A DNA stretch of 64,000 nt from NCBI GenBank assembly GCA_011033025.1, contig WFMF01000019.1, forward strand, positions 372,001 to 436,000, given 5' to 3'. The notes beneath the pieces are model-generated. The model was not told the origin of the DNA, made no database searches, and saw nothing but the letters and a program-made list of their open reading frames with translations. The DNA is from Beroe forskalii. Taxonomy: Eukaryota; Ctenophora; Nuda; Beroida; Beroidae. Both the position numbers and the translations under genes were made by a program. This document shows, in pieces, positions 21,105 to 31,230 of this stretch (its first letter is position 1; every line of letters begins with the position of its first letter).

Positions 21105-24100
21105 ATGGCCAATAATCCCTGGGGTGAACAGTCCACTGATGTGGAACCTCTTCAAACAATTATGAAACAAGAAGGTTAGATACTAAACTGTTCCATTCTT
21201 TTCTCTATAATAAATGACTGATTGATTATCATAAAAAGTTGAGGTAGGTGTTTTTAATCAGAGTAGAAAGAGTGGATACGTGGAAATGGAAATGGAAGTT
21301 CAGAGAATAAAACAATTGAGCTCGGTATAGCATGTGTTAATCTGAAAAGATAAGATCTATGAAACTTTTGTCTCTTTTAAGGTCCAAGGTCGATTTCCGG
21401 TTTTTTGATGTTTCTGATAGAGCAGAACACCAGCTACCAGTAGGTTTTTACCCCATGAAAAAATATTGTTCCTAGCCGAAGTTATAAATTTTTCAAATCG
21501 CAAGTTCGCCTGTAATTACAGTACGCGTGCGAACTTTCGACGCGATTTGCCGAAAATCAACTTTAAAATCTATCTCCTCCTACAAATTTTGAGGAAAACC
21601 CTTGAAACTTGGTAGTTATGTTCTAGGGCATATAACTCAACTTTGTATTGAGCCGATTTTTGATTTAGGCCTCAGAAGTGAAAATATGAATTTTCAAAGT
21701 TGGCTCCTGTCACAAAAATCGTCAAAAATAGTGATTTTCAAAATTCAAAAGTCGATATTTTCACTTCTAAGGCCTAAATCAAAAATCGGCTCAATACAAA
21801 GTTGAGTTTTATGCCCTAGAACATAACTACCAAGTTTCAAGGGTTTTCTCCAAAATTTGTAGGAGAAGATAGATTTTTAAGTTGATTTTCGGCAAATCGC
21901 GTCGAAAGTTCGCCCGCGTACTGTAATTACAGGCGAACTTGCGATTTGAAAAATTTATAACTTCGGCTAGGAACAATATTTTTTCATGTGGTAAAAACCT
22001 ACTGGTAGCTGGCGTTCTCCTCTATCAGAAACAACAAAAACCCGAAAATCGACCTCAAATATTACAGAATCAATTTTTGACCAATTTTAACCCCCCTCCC
22101 TATCATAATCAAGTTAACAGTGGTTGTATGTAATTTAATCATTCAGGAACCCCACCCCCTAGGTGATTATGTAATATGTGAATGATCCCTTAGGTCTGAA
22201 GGGTATATGCTGGTGTTCAAGTATGGAGTAGGAGAAAAGGCTTGCTGATAGATGCCTTGAAAAATTCATTCTTTATTGGTTGTATATCTCTTTTGATTTA
22301 AATCAATCACCAGGGGAGGACAACGACTTCAAGTTGGCACATGAGCTACAACAAAAGTTCAATGACAACATAGCTGATTCAACAGCTTTATTAGGAATTG
22401 ATGAACCTTCTATCATCTATGATCAAGATGAGGCATTTGCTCGACAATTGCAAGAACAGCTTAACAGAGGTAGTTTCAGACATTTGATTTATTAATTCAG
22501 GCTTTAATAGAAATTGTTATTTTTTTTCTTTCTTGGTATGGGTTGTCTGCCACACTTTATGAAACTATTTTTGAAATGCATTCTTCAAGAATAAAAATCA
22601 ATTGATAATATTCAAATTCTTATCAGAAGAATCAGATACTGTTAATGATGCATTAATGGCAGCGATGATGCAACAGCAAATTGATGAAGAGATCCAGGCC
22701 TCAGAGCGCCATCGAAATGGTAACTCAAAAGTAAAGCTCTCATCTTATCAGAATGAATATCTAGAACACCATGAAGATGTATCTGAAGATATAGAACATA
22801 GCTTTTATGGTGAGCAGAATAACAACAAGCATCTATTAATAACAAGTCATAAGCTGTTATTAAGTAAGCAAAGTTATAGAAAAGGCAATAAGATCTAGTT
22901 ATTCATCCTTAGTTAAAAGCTTAACAATAGCATAAATTTATGGGTTTTCATAAGATGAGTTTGTAAATGGTTGAACAATTTAGCCTACCTAAACCTGTTG
23001 TCAAAGATCATCTTAATTTTAGAACACTTTGGTCAGGGTTGTTTTGCTGATGGAACTTCAACTATATAAGTTTATATTTAAGTACCTACCTCAATCTTGC
23101 AGAATGTGAAGAAGTAGATCAGGTTCCTGGCACACTGAGGACCAAACATGACAAAGCGACTGTGGATGCAAGAAACAAGAAAAAGATAACTGATACATTT
23201 AACATTGAGTTTAGTACAGGAGATTTCACTGGTCTAACTGTTCCTCACAAAGTATACAATGAACTTCAAGTGGAAGCCCACAAATCAAAATTCAATGGTA
23301 TTAGAGTGAAGGACCGGAGAGATGTGTCAACTCATGTGAGTCTTTTTAATCTTATGTAATAAGCAGTTACATGTCGAAGTGGTGACTGTATACCGCAACT
23401 TACATGATTGAGGGGACAGCCGAGACTGTGTAAGTTGGATGATGGAGGAGGGGTGCCGAGTTCATTATTGAAGGTATATGGTCACAGCTGAGGTCATGGA
23501 ACCAGATTATACCCCAACCAAAAAAGCTGGGACCTACTATTCTCTGACCAAGCAACAGTATTTTTTCCCACTTGGGTCTGACGACCCTCATCTGGATTCA
23601 AAGCTTAAGTAGATTTTTGAGTGCTCCTTTATAAAATCAAATTTCATTTTGAGATTTTTACACTGTTATTCAGTGGAGACCATATAATAAGTGTATAACC
23701 AATCTTACACATTTGCTAAAACAAGCATGGCAGGGGTATAATATAAATTAATATGACTTGATTAGCTATAGAAAACAAAATTAAAGGTGCATCAGTACTC
23801 AGTTTGGGCTGTAACATTTTTTGATAGGGATCACTACCTATTGATTTATTATATAAATAGGTATATATTATATACCTTCATAGGTATACAATATACATGT
23901 ATACACAATACGTACATGTTATATTTCTTCATGAAAAAGTTCTTGACAAAAAAACCAGAGTTGTTATGCTGAAAATGTTGAATTCTGGAATTGTTAAGAA
24001 GATCAATGGAATTGTAAGCTCTGGAAAAGAGAGTGTAATCATACATTGCAATGGTGGCAGGTAGTTATAGTATAGTAATGTGTTAACCTTCATCTGATTT

Positions 24101-26246
24101 ACACTTCCTTTATATTCAAAATCATTAGTTAGCAGGGTGATGTTAATAAGAAGGGATAGACTTGATGCTTATGAATTAGACTATTATAATTAGTTTATTT
24201 CAGACTTCCTGGTAAAGACTCTGAAATCCCAGTGCCAAATGAATGTGTTTTTAAAATACACAAGACCAGTCTCAATGAATTTAGCAGGAGGAGAGATTAT
24301 ATTGATTCTCGGTATTCTAGTGTCATCAACAGCAAGACTAAGAAACTTATTGAGGTGACCGGTCGATAGTTAGTGGTATAGCAGTTTATACACTATGCAG
24401 CGATATAGAAGATGATTTTAGGAATAAGACCTTATTGCTTTATTGAACTATTGACCTTTACCAAGCTGGCCTTTTTCAACTGGACCTTTGTACTAAAATT
24501 GAATCAGTTTTAAATCATTTTAACCAGCCCTTTGACAGCATTTTTCGTGTGGTTGCCAGATCTAGGATTTCATGCTTTTAGTTTCAAAGTTTGATATGAC
24601 CACATAAACCCATTTATACTTAATAAATTGCATCAAACGACCCACATCCTGGTCCAATGAAGCTATGAATGCTAGTTAGGTAAAAGCCAATAAGGCAGAT
24701 AATTTATTAAGCTCTATGGATGACTGTTTTATGGTTGATGAATCCTTGGAATTATTGTTTTTCTTCATGGCTCCCATTACAGGTATGGGCTTTGAAGGAG
24801 GTTCATAACTTGAACAGATTAAGAAGGGCTGGGATAATGTGTCCTGAGGTGGTGACACACAGAAAACAACTGCTTCTGCTCAGCTTTATTGGTAAGATTT
24901 AATTTTTAGTCAATATCTACCTACTCTAAATTGAGGATATTATCTCTTACTGGATATTTAAATTCAATGCTTGAAACATGTCAGTGCCAACCTCCAAGTT
25001 TTTTGATTATATACTATATAGATCATATTATGTTTTCTGTCATTTAGAATGAAATATAAACATCATACTAGGTAATGATAATATTCCTGCACAAACACTG
25101 GCAGAAGCTGTTTTCTCATCAGATCAGTTGAAGTCTGCTTATCAACAACTCTTGAATGGAATGAAGGTAGACAATTTTTTGTTAGTCCTCAGTGCATTGA
25201 AATTCCAACACCTACAGAAAGTTTTATCGAAATTTTATCAATACTCCATATATCTACGTTCATTATTTTTATTCTATACATTTATATTTACATTTTGATA
25301 TACACCTATAGTCCTATATAATACTTATATTCTGACACAACCCTATGCTTCCAGGCCATGTTTTTCAAAAGTAAGCTAGTCCATGCTGATCTTAGTGGTT
25401 ACAACTTACTCTGGTTCAATGGTGTATTACACTTCATTGATTTATCTCAAGCTGTCCTTACTGACCACCCTGCTGCTCTCACATATCTTTACAGGTGTGA
25501 GAAAGTTGAAATGAAGACTAAGGTTTAAATGAGAATTTTAAAGTTTTAATGATTATGGCTATGAATATAATCCATACATTCATATGCAATGTTATGATAA
25601 TTTATGTGTGATACCATTTCAGGGACTGTCTCAATATGCACAAGTATTTCCAGGATAGGAATCTTAAAAATTTGATGGACCCAAGGAAGATGTTTTGTCA
25701 TGTTGCTGACTTGGATTTTAAATACACTGATGAAGCATCATTCATTACACATGTAGTCATGCTTCTATTTGATGATTTCTGATTTTTATTTTAACTTTTA
25801 AAATTTAAAAAACAATACTGCTAAAATGTGACATTAAATTTGTCATCTGCACTAGACAACTGACAATATGATGATAGTATAATATGATTTATGAATCGTA
25901 TTGTTATAGTGTATAGGTTTGGATATTGTAAAGTATATTAAATGAATTGAATCAGACAAATTATTGACCATATGTACTGAATAAAATACCCTTTCAGATT
26001 GAGCACCTACAACGCCAGGAGGTACATGAGTTTAAGCATGGCAAGTCCTCATCAGACTATGCTTTTGAAACGTCATTCAATGAGTCAGTGAACATTGCTA
26101 GTGACAGTGAAGACGAGGAAGAGGATGAAAATGTGTTACAAGGTGACACAGCTGATTCATTGCTTGATGATGAATCTAATAATAAATCTGACAAAGATAA
26201 GGTCTTAACAATTGATGACAAATCAATGGTTGATAGGACTGGCTGA
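21105..26246 (+). CDS. RIOK3: RIO kinase 3 (11 exons)
   Basis: An atypical Ser/Thr kinase of the RIO family; RIOK3 acts in the cytoplasm in 40S subunit maturation. Exons: 21105-21174, 22314-22469, 22627-22809, 23103-23335, 23933-24060, 24204-24354, 24783-24891, 25072-25166, 25355-25494, 25623-25752, 25998-26246, giving 547 residues (human about 519). Visible blocks: N-terminal acidic, Gln-rich repeats (DNDFKLAHELQQKF, QDEAFARQLQEQ); the RIOK3-type lead-in GLTVPHKVYNELQVEAH; the ATP loop SSGKESVIIH; KIHKTSLNEF with the ATP-binding Lys; the hinge LSFIG; the catalytic loop LVHADLSGYN; the metal-binding IDLSQAV; and an acidic tail rich in Ser and Asp. Nine introns are GT-AG. Intron 4 is odd: its 3' end must be CTTCAT rather than AG. 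The start is the first in-frame ATG (MANNPWGEQ). Confidence 0.93.
21387..22055. repeat. 0.67 kb foldback palindrome in RIOK3 intron 1
   Basis: The left arm starts AGGTCGATTTCCGG and the right arm ends CCCGAAAATCGACCT. The arms are about 300 bp each, nearly perfectly complementary, around a loop of roughly 45 bp near 21,700. It is noncoding, lies wholly inside intron 1 and will fold as one long hairpin in the pre-mRNA. It is most likely a foldback or MITE-type element; no clear target duplication was found. Confidence 0.9.
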
Positions 26247-26820
26247 TTTATGAAAAGTCTATGATACTTTTTGATTATAAGTTGAAACATGATTATAAGT
26301 TGAAACATGAGTTCAGAAAATTATGAATGCAGTAGTTTGAAATAGTTTTTGCTGTCATCTTTGGTCTGATTTGGTATTTAGATGTCCTTTGATTTGATTA
26401 ATGATGATATAGTTGTTTGACTGGTTTATTATATCAATTTTTGAACATAAATGTGTAAACTACTAAACTACTATTAAGATCACAATTAAGTAATTAAGGT
26501 TACTGATATTGTTCAAAGGTAAATTATATTTTGTAGGTACTACTTAAGTACCTACTTAAAAATTAAGGTGTTACATTACCTATATGATAATTTCATTTTG
26601 TTCTCTTATAGATTTAGCCTTAAAAGCTTAAATAATTAATTTAATCATCATGGCATAATTTGCCATTTGGTATTGAATGAATATGATACCAAGTTTGGAT
26701 CTTCCCAGGTATGGACTATGAACTACTGTATTAAAGACTGAACTGCCTTATCACATATTCCATCTCATCTACAGCTATTTCATTGCACAGTTCTGACACA
26801 AATTTTCATCCCTTGGTCTT
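26247..26820. other. RIOK3 3' flank and IMMP2L 5' flank
   Basis: Includes the RIOK3 3' untranslated region, with a short direct repeat ATTATAAGTTGAAACATGA at about 26,274-26,310, and AT-rich spacer. No gene was seen. Confidence 0.4.
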
Positions 26821-27652
26821 ATGTGGTCGGTGCATCTCCCATCAGTATGGCAGAAAGCAAAATGGTTCTTTGGATGTGGAGGTCTTGCTGTTTTATTTTA
26901 TGACAATGTAGGATTTGTTCACACTGTGAGAGGCAAGTCCATGTCACCTACCCTTAATCCTGGCCCAACACGTGCATTGCTGAGAGAAAAAGTATGGTTG
27001 TCAAGGTTACCATTCTATAAGCCACGTGTTGGCGATATTGTTGTGTTCAAGTCACCCAAGCATGGCTCCAGATTGGCTATGAAGCGTGTGGCTGGAGTTG
27101 GAGGTGATACTGTGATGCCATCTAAAATTATGAAAACAAGTATGGATCCAGTGCTTATCAAACCAGGATATGTATGGGTTGAAGCAGGTGAGTCATATCC
27201 TTCCAGTTTTTAATCACCTAATCATTTTCCTCTCGGGAATAGTAAATACAGAGTGTTAATATAAAGTGGAAATGAATAAGACACTACAGACACATCTAAC
27301 CATCACAAATCGTTATGTATAATTTGTGAGAAAGAATATTCATGTTTATATTTTATAGCTTCATATTATGTAACTATTGCTCACAGTAAATCATCCTCAA
27401 TCTGTAAAATGAGCCAAGAAAGTATACAATGGCTTGACCTGTAGCTAAGATTTTATCCATGTTTCAGATAATCGGTACACAGCAGGAAGAGATAGCAATG
27501 AGTATGGGCAACTGCATTGTAAACTTATACTTGGAAAGGTCACATGGTTACTATGGCCGTGGTACAGGATACAGAACTTACAGCACACATCTGCACCTGT
27601 TGTCGATGAGAAAGAGAATGTTGATTCACAGGAAAGCCATGAAGAGACTTGA
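26821..27652 (+). CDS. IMMP2L: mitochondrial inner membrane protease subunit 2
   Basis: A signal-peptidase-like Ser/Lys protease of the mitochondrial inner membrane that trims sorting signals of intermembrane-space proteins. Exons 26821-27187 and 27468-27652 (GT-AG, phase 1) give 183 residues, close to human IMMP2L (175). An N-terminal hydrophobic segment (about residues 16-33) can anchor it. The catalytic Ser is in VRGKSMSPTLNP (Ser40) and the catalytic Lys in RLAMKRVAGVGGD (Lys88). The C-terminal block DNRYTAGRDSNEYG matches the family's conserved DSxxxG region. The start is the ATG at 26,821; the N-terminus has the expected length without a leader exon. The stop after HEET leaves a short charged tail that is not conserved in other species. 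Confidence 0.93.
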
Positions 27653-28336
27653 AGATTTAATAAGGGTGTGAATTTAGGATATGATTCAGGTTGTAATTTT
27701 CAATGCATCACTTTTGCACCATGTTCCCTTTGATGAATTAACTAAATAGCATCATTTCAGAATTTGGTAGGGTTAACAAATTTACCTGTACACTTGTTTA
27801 ATGTTTACTTCATGCAATAATGGTAAAATTAAACAGTGCATCACTTTACATATCATGCAAATGTAAATATAGTTGTTCTAAAATTCTTTTTTTGAATCGT
27901 CATGCATTTTCTTTTCATATGGGCCAACCCCAATAAACCCTTTTATTTGTTATGTGGATAATATGAAATTTTTCAAATGGACTTTAACTTTTTGGGGTGT
28001 ATGAGAAATTTGAGCATTTGCTAGCACCGAACATTTAAGTATTTTTCTGATTGTTTGGTCTCCTTAGCAATGGTACCAATTTCATTACAAATTTTAACCT
28101 ACGAAAAGCCCGTCAGTGGATAATGGATATGAGATTATGAGATATGAGATTGTGGGGTTTATTGGAGTTGCCCTCATATAATTGAATGATTATATATAAT
28201 ATTTGTTTAATATATCATTCAGATTTCACTGTTCATTATAGACATTGGATATAACCATTCTAATCACACTGTAGTCTATCATGAAACAATTGCAGCACAC
28301 TCAATTTGTATCCAGAAGACTCCTAATACCTCTATA
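27653..28336. other. intergenic, no gene seen
   Basis: AT-rich spacer between IMMP2L and a zinc-finger gene; a possible 5' leader of the latter lies at its right end. No other feature was found. Confidence 0.4.
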
Positions 28337-30091
28337 ATGCAACCCAAAGTCTATCAAAAAATTTATCCAATCACCAAAGCCAGCACAGACTCACAGAACA
28401 AAGCAGAACAAGTAGATGATACAATGGACTGTGGAAATTCAAATGAACTATACTTCGATGAAGTAAAATGTGAATCAAATGATATTCAAGAAAGATCAAG
28501 TGAATCAAGAGCCAATGTTGATGAAAGCAGTGTTTCTGCTTTGGAAGATTTAAGGCACAAAAAAGGATCAGACAGGAATATCAATGGTAATGTCAATGAT
28601 TTTGCATGTGAACCAAAGCCAACTCAGATCAAATCAGAGAATGAAGATGATACCATGAAATTTGAAAATGCAGTTGAATTATATTTCGATGATAATATCA
28701 AATCTGAACCAAATGATATTGAATGGAAATTAAATGATTTAGAGGCATCTGTTGATGTAAACAATGCAACTGCTTTGAACATAGATATAAAACAAGAAGA
28801 GGGATCTGGCATGAATATCAGCGATAATAGTGTGACATATGTACCCAATCTTGTAACATTATCAAAATGCAAAATGAATGGCAAGTATGTTCAAAATGTG
28901 AATTCGTCCCATTTTAAATTCCTTGAATGCTTGAAGTGCCCTTATTCAACAACTAACTATAGTCACTTCACAGAACATCAACTTGATCATGGTGCATTGA
29001 CTGCATTCATATGTCCATACAATGATAGCGATCATAACTCTAGTTCTACTTGTGAATGTCACAATCAAGATGTTTGTCCACTTAATAAAATTTACAATGA
29101 ATGTACTTCAAATTTCAAAAAAAGGTCAGATTTATCCTGCCATTTAAGAACAGTTCATCCAGGCAGTCTTCCATATAAGTGTCATCATTGTGATGGAAAT
29201 TACACCAGCAGAATCGAGTTGAGTAAGCATAAATGTGTCTATTCAGATTCAAAGCATCATCAGTGCAATCAATGTTGTGCAAAATATAAAATGAATGCTG
29301 ATTTAGAAGCTCACATTGCAACTGCGCATTCTGATTCTAAATTCAACAACAGAAACAAATCAAAAAGTCATTTATATATAATACATCCTGCAAATATTAC
29401 TCTACACTGCACGCAAGAAAGAAAGAAAGATTTGATAAATCATTTGCAGACTACTCATCCAACTATATTTCCATATCAATGCGATGTGTGTAATGAACAG
29501 TTTAAAAGAAAGTCAGATCTATCACATCATTCAAAAGTTAACCATCCAGAAATATATCCACATGAATGTAAAATTTGCAATAAGAAATACAAGTCCATAC
29601 AAGGATTATGTGCTCATGAATATGTCCATTCAGAGGCTCGTCCATACCAATGTCATCAATGCAATGCAGATTTTAAAAGAATGATATGTTTAAACCGCCA
29701 CATTGAAGATGTGCACTCATATTCCATTTCATATCAATGTGAAAAATGCAGTGCAAAACCTAAGAGTATGAAACGCCTACTTCGTCACATGAGAACTGTT
29801 CATTCTAGTGCTCGACCATATCAGTGCAAGGAGTGTGATCTTAAATTCAAGCAGAAAAGTGGATTGGATTATCATCAGATTTTAGTCCATTCAGAAACAT
29901 GTCCTTATCAATGTAATGAATGTAGTTCTAGCTTCAAAGTGAAGTGGCAACTAAGCAAACATATGAGAGCTGTTCATTCTCAATGCCCATATGAATGCAG
30001 CCAATGCAATATGAAATTCAAGTTCAAGCATCTCCTGTCTAAACATAAATGTACTCCAGTGGTTCATCAATCTCCAGATCAAAGAAAGTAA
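28337..30091 (+). CDS. C2H2 zinc-finger protein (about 11 fingers)
   Basis: An uninterrupted 584-codon frame from the ATG at 28,337. Residues 1-190 are acidic and low in structure. They contain two tandem versions of a roughly 65-residue block (DDTMDCGNSNELYFDE and DDTMKFENAVELYFDD), with IKSEP and IKQEE matching the sumoylation consensus. From about residue 195 to the end there are around eleven C2H2 fingers, including YQCDVCNEQFKRKSDLSHH, HECKICNKKYKSIQGL, YQCKECDLKFKQKSGL and YQCNECSSSFKVKWQL. Finger 2 is irregular and one finger (LHCTQERKKDLINH) has lost a Cys. Linkers are of the ARPYQC/CPYQC type, not TGEKP. It is likely a sequence-specific nuclear DNA-binding protein; targets are unknown. 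It is separate from the 38-45 kb finger family. Confidence 0.88.
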   Translation: MQPKVYQKIYPITKASTDSQNKAEQVDDTMDCGNSNELYFDEVKCESNDIQERSSESRANVDESSVSALEDLRHKKGSDRNINGNVNDFACEPKPTQIKSENEDDTMKFENAVELYFDDNIKSEPNDIEWKLNDLEASVDVNNATALNIDIKQEEGSGMNISDNSVTYVPNLVTLSKCKMNGKYVQNVNSSHFKFLECLKCPYSTTNYSHFTEHQLDHGALTAFICPYNDSDHNSSSTCECHNQDVCPLNKIYNECTSNFKKRSDLSCHLRTVHPGSLPYKCHHCDGNYTSRIELSKHKCVYSDSKHHQCNQCCAKYKMNADLEAHIATAHSDSKFNNRNKSKSHLYIIHPANITLHCTQERKKDLINHLQTTHPTIFPYQCDVCNEQFKRKSDLSHHSKVNHPEIYPHECKICNKKYKSIQGLCAHEYVHSEARPYQCHQCNADFKRMICLNRHIEDVHSYSISYQCEKCSAKPKSMKRLLRHMRTVHSSARPYQCKECDLKFKQKSGLDYHQILVHSETCPYQCNECSSSFKVKWQLSKHMRAVHSQCPYECSQCNMKFKFKHLLSKHKCTPVVHQSPDQRK

Positions 30092-31230
30092 ATGTTGAAA
30101 CTTTGTCAATTCCAATACCGTACCTTCGAAAATTAGTTTGTACTTGGTTTTGTAATGCAAAAGGATTGGTTGCAGAGACTAATACAAAATAGTACTTAAA
30201 TATATACTTAAATATATACACCTAATGAACAATTATTAACTTACAAATGGGAGTGTGTTATCAAAAACTATCACACAAGGCATCAGCCAAGTTTGACAAT
30301 TTTTGGTAACACAGGATCCATGAGTTATCTTATTGAATTATTAGTTTTTGTTTCACAATTAAATTTAGAAAAGTTTCTGTGGAAACTCCTTGCCCCTCGA
30401 ATCGGTCCTCTTCTGTCTTTTGCTTTATGTCATAAGATCATATTATGTCCAATATACTTCCAACTTAATAAAATATATTCCAGTATTTCTATTTTAATAT
30501 TTTGTAGTTTACTTTAATCGTTTATCATTCATTATCTAATTTACTTTATTTTTATATCAAGTTATTATATCATTATATATCATCATACATGGGAAGATGA
30601 TGGTTAGGCCTTAATACTGCTTCTGTTCGTGAACTTGAATCAATAGCTTTTTACTTATTAATTCGATTTTAATCCTGTCTTTTCATGATTTCTTTTGAGC
30701 AATCCATTTAATTTAATAAAACATAATAGGACGCTAAAAAGTAGTTGTGATATTATGCTGAATTGATGGATTCTCACCATTACGTCCAGTAACCTTTATG
30801 ATATTATATTTTTTTGGTAAAGTTTGCTCCCTACTTTCCTGTGGCAATTATTACAAACGTACAGGTGGAGTTTGAGAAACAGGTGTAGTAATAGGTTATC
30901 TGCGGTTGAAAAATTTCATTACTTGCAAAAAGCATACATTCTAAAATATCTATCAACGACAGGACATGTTATCTGCTTCCAATATCTCAACAGAATGCGT
31001 CCACAGATCCATTGCTTGCAACAGAGGTAAGCGTTTCATATCAAGGGCCTGACAATATTCTTTCTACCATCTGTACATATTGATTTAAGGCTTTATTGAA
31101 CATATTACCTATAACCAAGCTGATAAGGTTTGTCACTGTGTCATTTCAACACACTAACACAGTTCATTTATGGCTGATTCTCTCAATGCACGATAGTCAG
31201 GGTACTAAATAGACGTCATGTTGGTATAGA
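30092..31230. other. intergenic, possible ELP2 leader
   Basis: Noncoding AT-rich sequence between the zinc-finger gene and ELP2. A 68-codon frame at 30,824 has no recognised features and was not called. A 5' untranslated exon of ELP2 could lie here. Confidence 0.35.
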
